The notes below the pieces were generated by a model. It did no database searches, had not been told where the DNA came from, and worked only from the letters and a program-made list of their open reading frames with translations. From Occultella aeris (GTDB taxonomy: Bacteria > Actinomycetota > Actinomycetes > Actinomycetales > Beutenbergiaceae), in NCBI RefSeq assembly GCF_902703175.1, contig NZ_CACRYJ010000004.1, positions 62,001-126,000 on the forward strand: a stretch of DNA of 64,000 nt, read 5' to 3'. Position 1 is the first letter of the stretch. Every line of letters starts with the position of its first letter. The position numbers and the translations under genes are program-made. Below are positions 60,784 through 64,000 of this stretch, one piece after another.

Positions 60784-61505
60784 CGTGAGCCCGCCGTCAC
60801 CACGTCGCGGGCGCCCGCGGTGGCCAGGTCCTGCCCGCCGGTCGGCAGCACTCGCCGGATCGAGGTGATGTCCGCATCGGTCTCGAACATGTCCCGGATC
60901 TGGACGTCCTGCCCGGGCCGCGGGGAGTGCAGCACCTGGTTGTCGCCGAGGTAGATCATGACGTGGCCGCCACCGCGGGTGACGATCAGGTCACCGGGCC
61001 GCGCCTGCGCGAGCGAGGCCACCTCGGTCCCGATCGTCATCTGCTGACGGGCCGTGCGGGGCACCTCCACACCGAGGTCCTTCATGGCCAGCTGCACCAG
61101 GCCGGAGCAGTCCAGCCCGCCCTCGGCGAGCGACTCCCCGCCCCAGACGTAGGGGGTGCCGAGGTACTTCCGGGCCGCTGCGACGAGGTCGTCGCCGGTG
61201 GCGGTGCCCGCAGCGACCGGAGTGCCGCTCGTGGTGGCCGGCGTCGTCGAGGTCGCAGCCGACCCGGTCCCGACCGCTTGTGCGGTGGCGAGCGCCGTGG
61301 CGAACAGGGCTTGATCGGCGCCGGCGGTCGCGCCGGTGCGACCACCCGCCGAGATCTCGGCCGCCGACCGGCTGGTCGCCGAGGTGGCGGTCGCCGAGGT
61401 GGCGGTCGTCGACGGGGTCGCGACCGGCGGCTGGAGCGTCGCGGTGAGCTGCGCCATCGCCTGCTGGATCTGCCCGATCCGGGCGGAGATCATGGTGACC
61501 GTCAT
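60780..61505 (-). CDS. NlpC/P60 cell-wall hydrolase in the flagellar operon
   Basis: The 241-residue protein has an N-terminal helical and Ala/Thr-rich half (about 1-100) and a C-terminal NlpC/P60 domain. The domain begins LVAARKYLGTPYVWGGES, with catalytic Cys133 in LDCSGLVQL and His181 in GGGHVMIYLG. Such enzymes cut peptidoglycan peptides. Between fliJ and fliK it probably takes the place of the FlgJ muramidase, opening the wall for the rod. No signal peptide is seen, so it may be exported through the flagellar channel. ATG 61505 overlaps fliJ by 4 nt. Confidence 0.9.
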   Translation of the reverse strand: MTVTMISARIGQIQQAMAQLTATLQPPVATPSTTATSATATSATSRSAAEISAGGRTGATAGADQALFATALATAQAVGTGSAATSTTPATTSGTPVAAGTATGDDLVAAARKYLGTPYVWGGESLAEGGLDCSGLVQLAMKDLGVEVPRTARQQMTIGTEVASLAQARPGDLIVTRGGGHVMIYLGDNQVLHSPRPGQDVQIRDMFETDADITSIRRVLPTGGQDLATAGARDVVTAGSR

Positions 61506-61930
61506 CGGCCCGGCTCCAGCTTCGAGCGGGCCCAGGTCTGGCCGGCGGTCTCGTCCAGCGCGCCCTGCTCGGCGCGCAGCTCCTCGAACGCCACGACGGC
61601 GTCGTGGCGCTCTTCGAGCTTCTCCAGGGATGTCGTCGCGGCACGCGCGTCGTGGTGCGCGGCGCGGGCGGTCTCGAGATCCTCGGCGGACCGGTCCTGG
61701 CTGGCACGCAGTTCGACGAGTAGGCCACGGGCCGAGGCGCGTGCCGCGACCAGGGCGACCAGGGTGGCGCGGTCCGTGACCTCCACCTGGCTCCCGGCCA
61801 GAGCTCCGGCGAGACGCTCGGTGCGTCGGACGTCCTCCCGGTGGCGCCGGTTCGCACGGGCGAGGTCGCCGGCCCGCTGGTCCTGCTGGAGGCGGCGGAC
61901 CCGGAGGAGGCCGGCAAGGCGGAAGTTCAT
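61502..61930 (-). CDS. fliJ: Flagellar export chaperone-like coiled coil FliJ
   Basis: FliJ is the coiled-coil stalk that links the FliI ATPase ring to FlhA. The 142-residue protein is almost all helical heptads (about 15-135) with the start MNFRLAGLLRVRRLQQDQRA typical of FliJ. Sequence conservation is low, so identification uses the place after fliI. ATG 61930 overlaps the fliI stop by 4 nt. Confidence 0.9.
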   Translation of the reverse strand: MNFRLAGLLRVRRLQQDQRAGDLARANRRHREDVRRTERLAGALAGSQVEVTDRATLVALVAARASARGLLVELRASQDRSAEDLETARAAHHDARAATTSLEKLEERHDAVVAFEELRAEQGALDETAGQTWARSKLEPGR

Positions 61931-63258
61931 CGGGTGCCTCCCAGCACTCGGGCGAGCCCGGCCAGCCGGGCCCACGAATCGTCGGCCGAAGCCGTCTCGG
62001 ACAGGTCCTGGAGCAGGAACGCGTCGATCTCCGCCGCGTGCTCGAGCGCGGCATCGACGAGCGGGTTCGCACCCCGCTGATAGGCGCCGACGTCGAGCAG
62101 GTCCCGTGCGGCCGCGCGGGCGGCTAGCACCCGGCGCAGGCTGGTGGCATCGGCACGCTGCTGGGTCGTCGTCACCCGGTTCGCGAGCCGGCTGATCGAG
62201 CCGAGCGGATCCACCGACGGAAAGTGCCCGGCGACGGCAAGCTTGCGGTCGAGCACGACGTGCCCGTCCAGGATGGACCTGGCCGAGTCGGCGATCGGCT
62301 CGTTGTGGTCGTCACCGTCGACCAGCACCGTGTAGATACCCGTCACCGACCCCTGCGCGGCGGTGCCCGCGCGCTCCAGGAGCTCGGCCAGCAACGAGAA
62401 GGTCGACGGCGGGTAGCCGCGGGTGGCCGGTGGCTCGCCGACGGACAGCCCGATCTCCCGCTGCGCCATGGCGACACGGGTCAGGGAGTCCATCATCAGC
62501 ATCACGTGCGCGCCGGTGTCCCGGAACGACTCGGCGATCCGGGTCGCGACGAATGCGGCGCGCAGCCGTACCAGCGCGGGTTCGTCCGAGGTGGCCACCA
62601 CCACCACGGAGCGGGCCAGTCCCTCCGGTCCGAGATCGTCCTCGAGGAACTCCCGGACCTCCCGGCCCCGTTCGCCCACGAGCGCGATCACGGACACCTC
62701 GGCCTCGGTGCCGCGCGCGACCATGGACAGCAGCGACGACTTCCCGACGCCGGAACCGGCGAACAGACCCAGCCGCTGGCCCCGTCCGACGCTGGTCAGG
62801 GTGTCCAGCACGCGGACCCCCAGGGTGAGCGGGTCCCTGACCCGAGCTCGGTCGAGCGGTGCAGGGGCCGGATTGGCGACCGGCACGTACCGTGCTCGCG
62901 GCAGCGGTCCGCGGCCGTCGATCGGGCGGCCGAGTCCGTCCAGGACCCGCCCGAACAGGCCGGTGCCGGTGGGGACCAGGACCCCGGTCCCGCGGGCCCG
63001 CGCGGGGGCACCCGCGACCAGGCCGGTCATCCGCCCGAGTGGCATGCACCGCACCCCGGCGGAGGTGGCCGCGACCACCTCGGCGGGCACCGCCGTCGGG
63101 CCTTCGCCCACCGTGACCAGGTGACCGATCGGCACCTCGAGACCGGCGATCTCCAGGCCGAGGCCGACGGCACTGGTGACGATGCCCACCCGCTCCGGGC
63201 GCGCCGCGTGCAGAGCGCGGGTGAAGCGCGCGGGGTGCGGCCGCACGCCCGCGGTCAT
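61927..63258 (-). CDS. fliI: Flagellar export ATPase FliI
   Basis: FliI is the hexameric ATPase of the flagellar export apparatus, related to F1-beta. The 443-residue protein has the Walker A GSGVGKSS (residues 168-175), the VIALVGERGREVREFLED block, the Walker B region HVMLMMDSLTRVAMAQREI and the TRGYPPSTFSLLAELLERAG loop. The N-terminal barrel and C-terminal domain are complete. ATG 63258 overlaps the fliH stop by 4 nt. Confidence 0.97.
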   Translation of the reverse strand: MTAGVRPHPARFTRALHAARPERVGIVTSAVGLGLEIAGLEVPIGHLVTVGEGPTAVPAEVVAATSAGVRCMPLGRMTGLVAGAPARARGTGVLVPTGTGLFGRVLDGLGRPIDGRGPLPRARYVPVANPAPAPLDRARVRDPLTLGVRVLDTLTSVGRGQRLGLFAGSGVGKSSLLSMVARGTEAEVSVIALVGERGREVREFLEDDLGPEGLARSVVVVATSDEPALVRLRAAFVATRIAESFRDTGAHVMLMMDSLTRVAMAQREIGLSVGEPPATRGYPPSTFSLLAELLERAGTAAQGSVTGIYTVLVDGDDHNEPIADSARSILDGHVVLDRKLAVAGHFPSVDPLGSISRLANRVTTTQQRADATSLRRVLAARAAARDLLDVGAYQRGANPLVDAALEHAAEIDAFLLQDLSETASADDSWARLAGLARVLGGTR

Positions 63259-63869
63259 GACGGATCCTCCGTGAGCGCGGCCCGGGCGCGCCCTAGGGCC
63301 GCGCCGATGCCGGCGTCGAGGAACCCGTCGTCGAGGTCGACCATCGCGTCGCCGCGGGCGAGGGCAGGGTCGCCGACGAGCTCGGCCGGCACCACGGTCC
63401 CGGCGAGGGCCGCGACGTCGTCGGGATTCATCCGGACCGTTCGCTGCGGCTCGTGCCGCACCCCGGCCAGGGCCCTGGCCAGTGCGGCGCGGGCGCTCGT
63501 GTCGCCGTAGGCAAGTTCCATGCCCAGGACGGCCTCGGCGAGGTCGACGGCGGCGGCCGCCAGCTGGTCCTGGGCCTCGAGCAGGGTGGTGGTCTCCCGG
63601 GCATCCAGGCGTGCCGCAGCGGCGCTCAGTGCCGCCACGGCGGTCGCGATGCTCGCGCTCCGTACGGCGTCGCGCCGCTCGTGGTCGGCCTCGAGGTCGG
63701 CGAGCCGCTCGGCGAGCGTGGCGCGGGCGGCGCGCAGGCCGGCGGCGTACCCGGCCGCGTGCCCGAGCCGATGCGCCCGCTCCTGACCGAGCGGGTCCGG
63801 GCCCGGTCCGGTGCTCGGGAACACCGCCGGCGCGAACGCCGTCATCGCCGCGTGGGTGTCAGTCGACAT
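63255..63869 (-). CDS. fliH: Flagellar export regulator FliH
   Basis: FliH is the ATPase stator that tethers FliI to the C-ring. The 204-residue protein is Ala-rich and mainly helical, with a glycine-spaced AGYAAGLRAARATL start (the FliH GxxxG-type region) and a C-terminal FliH/VATPase_E-like part with RTVRMNPDDVAAL. Conservation is weak but its place between fliG and fliI is decisive. ATG 63869 lies 11 nt inside the fliG 3' end. Confidence 0.9.
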   Translation of the reverse strand: MSTDTHAAMTAFAPAVFPSTGPGPDPLGQERAHRLGHAAGYAAGLRAARATLAERLADLEADHERRDAVRSASIATAVAALSAAAARLDARETTTLLEAQDQLAAAAVDLAEAVLGMELAYGDTSARAALARALAGVRHEPQRTVRMNPDDVAALAGTVVPAELVGDPALARGDAMVDLDDGFLDAGIGAALGRARAALTEDPS

Positions 63870-64000
63870 AACGGTCCTCCGAGCCGCGCACGACCACCAG
63901 GTCGCCGCTCGCCTCGAGGCGCCGCATCGCCAGCACCACCTCGGTCCGGGCGTCCTCGACCTGCGCGGCACGCAGGCGCACGGGGCGGCCGGTCTCCTCC
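63859..64000 (-). CDS. fliG: C-terminal end of flagellar motor switch protein FliG (partial)
   Basis: The last 46 residues are visible before TGA at 63861-63859: EETGRPVRLRAAQVEDARTE, then VVLAMRRLEASGDLVVVRGS. The ARTEVV-x-A-RRLEA-GD pattern is the FliG C-terminal end, where the torque helix and the final strand lie. The rest is beyond the window. It overlaps fliH by 11 nt. Confidence 0.9.
   Translation of the reverse strand, partial: EETGRPVRLRAAQVEDARTEVVLAMRRLEASGDLVVVRGSEDRYVD

Noticed and set aside
55593-64000. Sigma-28 (FliA) promoters of the TAAA-N15-GCCGATAA type in the flagellar operon
   Set aside because: I found no acceptable match in the few gaps; the genes are almost gapless.

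Overview
The window is high-GC, gene-dense DNA typical of a motile actinobacterium. The evidence is: class Ib ribonucleotide reductase (nrdHIEF) as the visible RNR system, a menaquinone-linked malate oxidoreductase (mqo), two F420-type (LLM class) oxidoreductases, a CU044_5270/ECF sigma pair, a LysG/LysE pair, and a flagellar operon in actinobacterial order. A member of Micrococcales (Beutenbergiaceae, Cellulomonadaceae or Bogoriellaceae type) is my inference from gene content; no rRNA or marker gene settles it. I see no CRISPR array, intact insertion sequence, prophage, rRNA or tRNA gene.

Layout. 1-3.1 kb: a sugar-acid cluster on the minus strand (extended SDR, ManD/RspA-like enolase-superfamily dehydratase, mutarotase-like protein). 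3.3-10.7 kb: an unknown protein, a large LAL-type LuxR regulator and a very large secreted metallophosphoesterase. 10.7-15.5 kb: a 650-bp regulatory region (two hairpins, a cluster of DnaA-box-like sites, a pair of NrdR boxes) followed by nrdH-nrdI-nrdE-nrdF. 15.6-27.2 kb: housekeeping and accessory genes (kinase-like phosphotransferase, SDR, NUDIX, mqo, NhaC-type antiporter, F420 oxidoreductase, two neighbouring genes that look frameshifted, formate/nitrite channel, GNAT, DHFR-like reductase with an AraC/DinB regulator). 27.2-33.7 kb: two divergent, secreted, multi-domain glycan-active proteins (GH20 hexosaminidase and a protein with an unassigned barrel), both carrying F5/8C domains. 33.8-43 kb: phosphotransferases including a macrolide-kinase-like protein, an MFS transporter, a regulator/aldo-keto reductase pair with a two-site operator, an ECF sigma pair and a second F420 enzyme. 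43-46.8 kb: unknown proteins, a ribbon-helix-helix protein downstream of a 19-bp palindrome, and lysG/lysE.

46.9-64 kb: one long minus-strand flagellar operon. Reading in the direction of transcription it runs fliG(end)-fliH-fliI-fliJ-NlpC/P60-fliK-flgD-flgE-flbD-motA-motB-fliM-fliN-fliO-fliP-fliQ-fliR-flhB-flhA-(degenerate flhF)-csrA-small ORF. Most junctions are ATGA/GTGA stop-start overlaps, so translation is probably coupled. The operon supplies the switch, export gate, ATPase, hook, hook-length ruler and stator. No fliL lies between motB and fliM, and no che genes are in the window. Points most worth a second look: the apparently GTPase-dead FlhF relative, the DnaA-box cluster at the nrd promoter, the recurring TAnnnT-N6/7-start signature of leaderless transcripts, and several clean palindromic operators.
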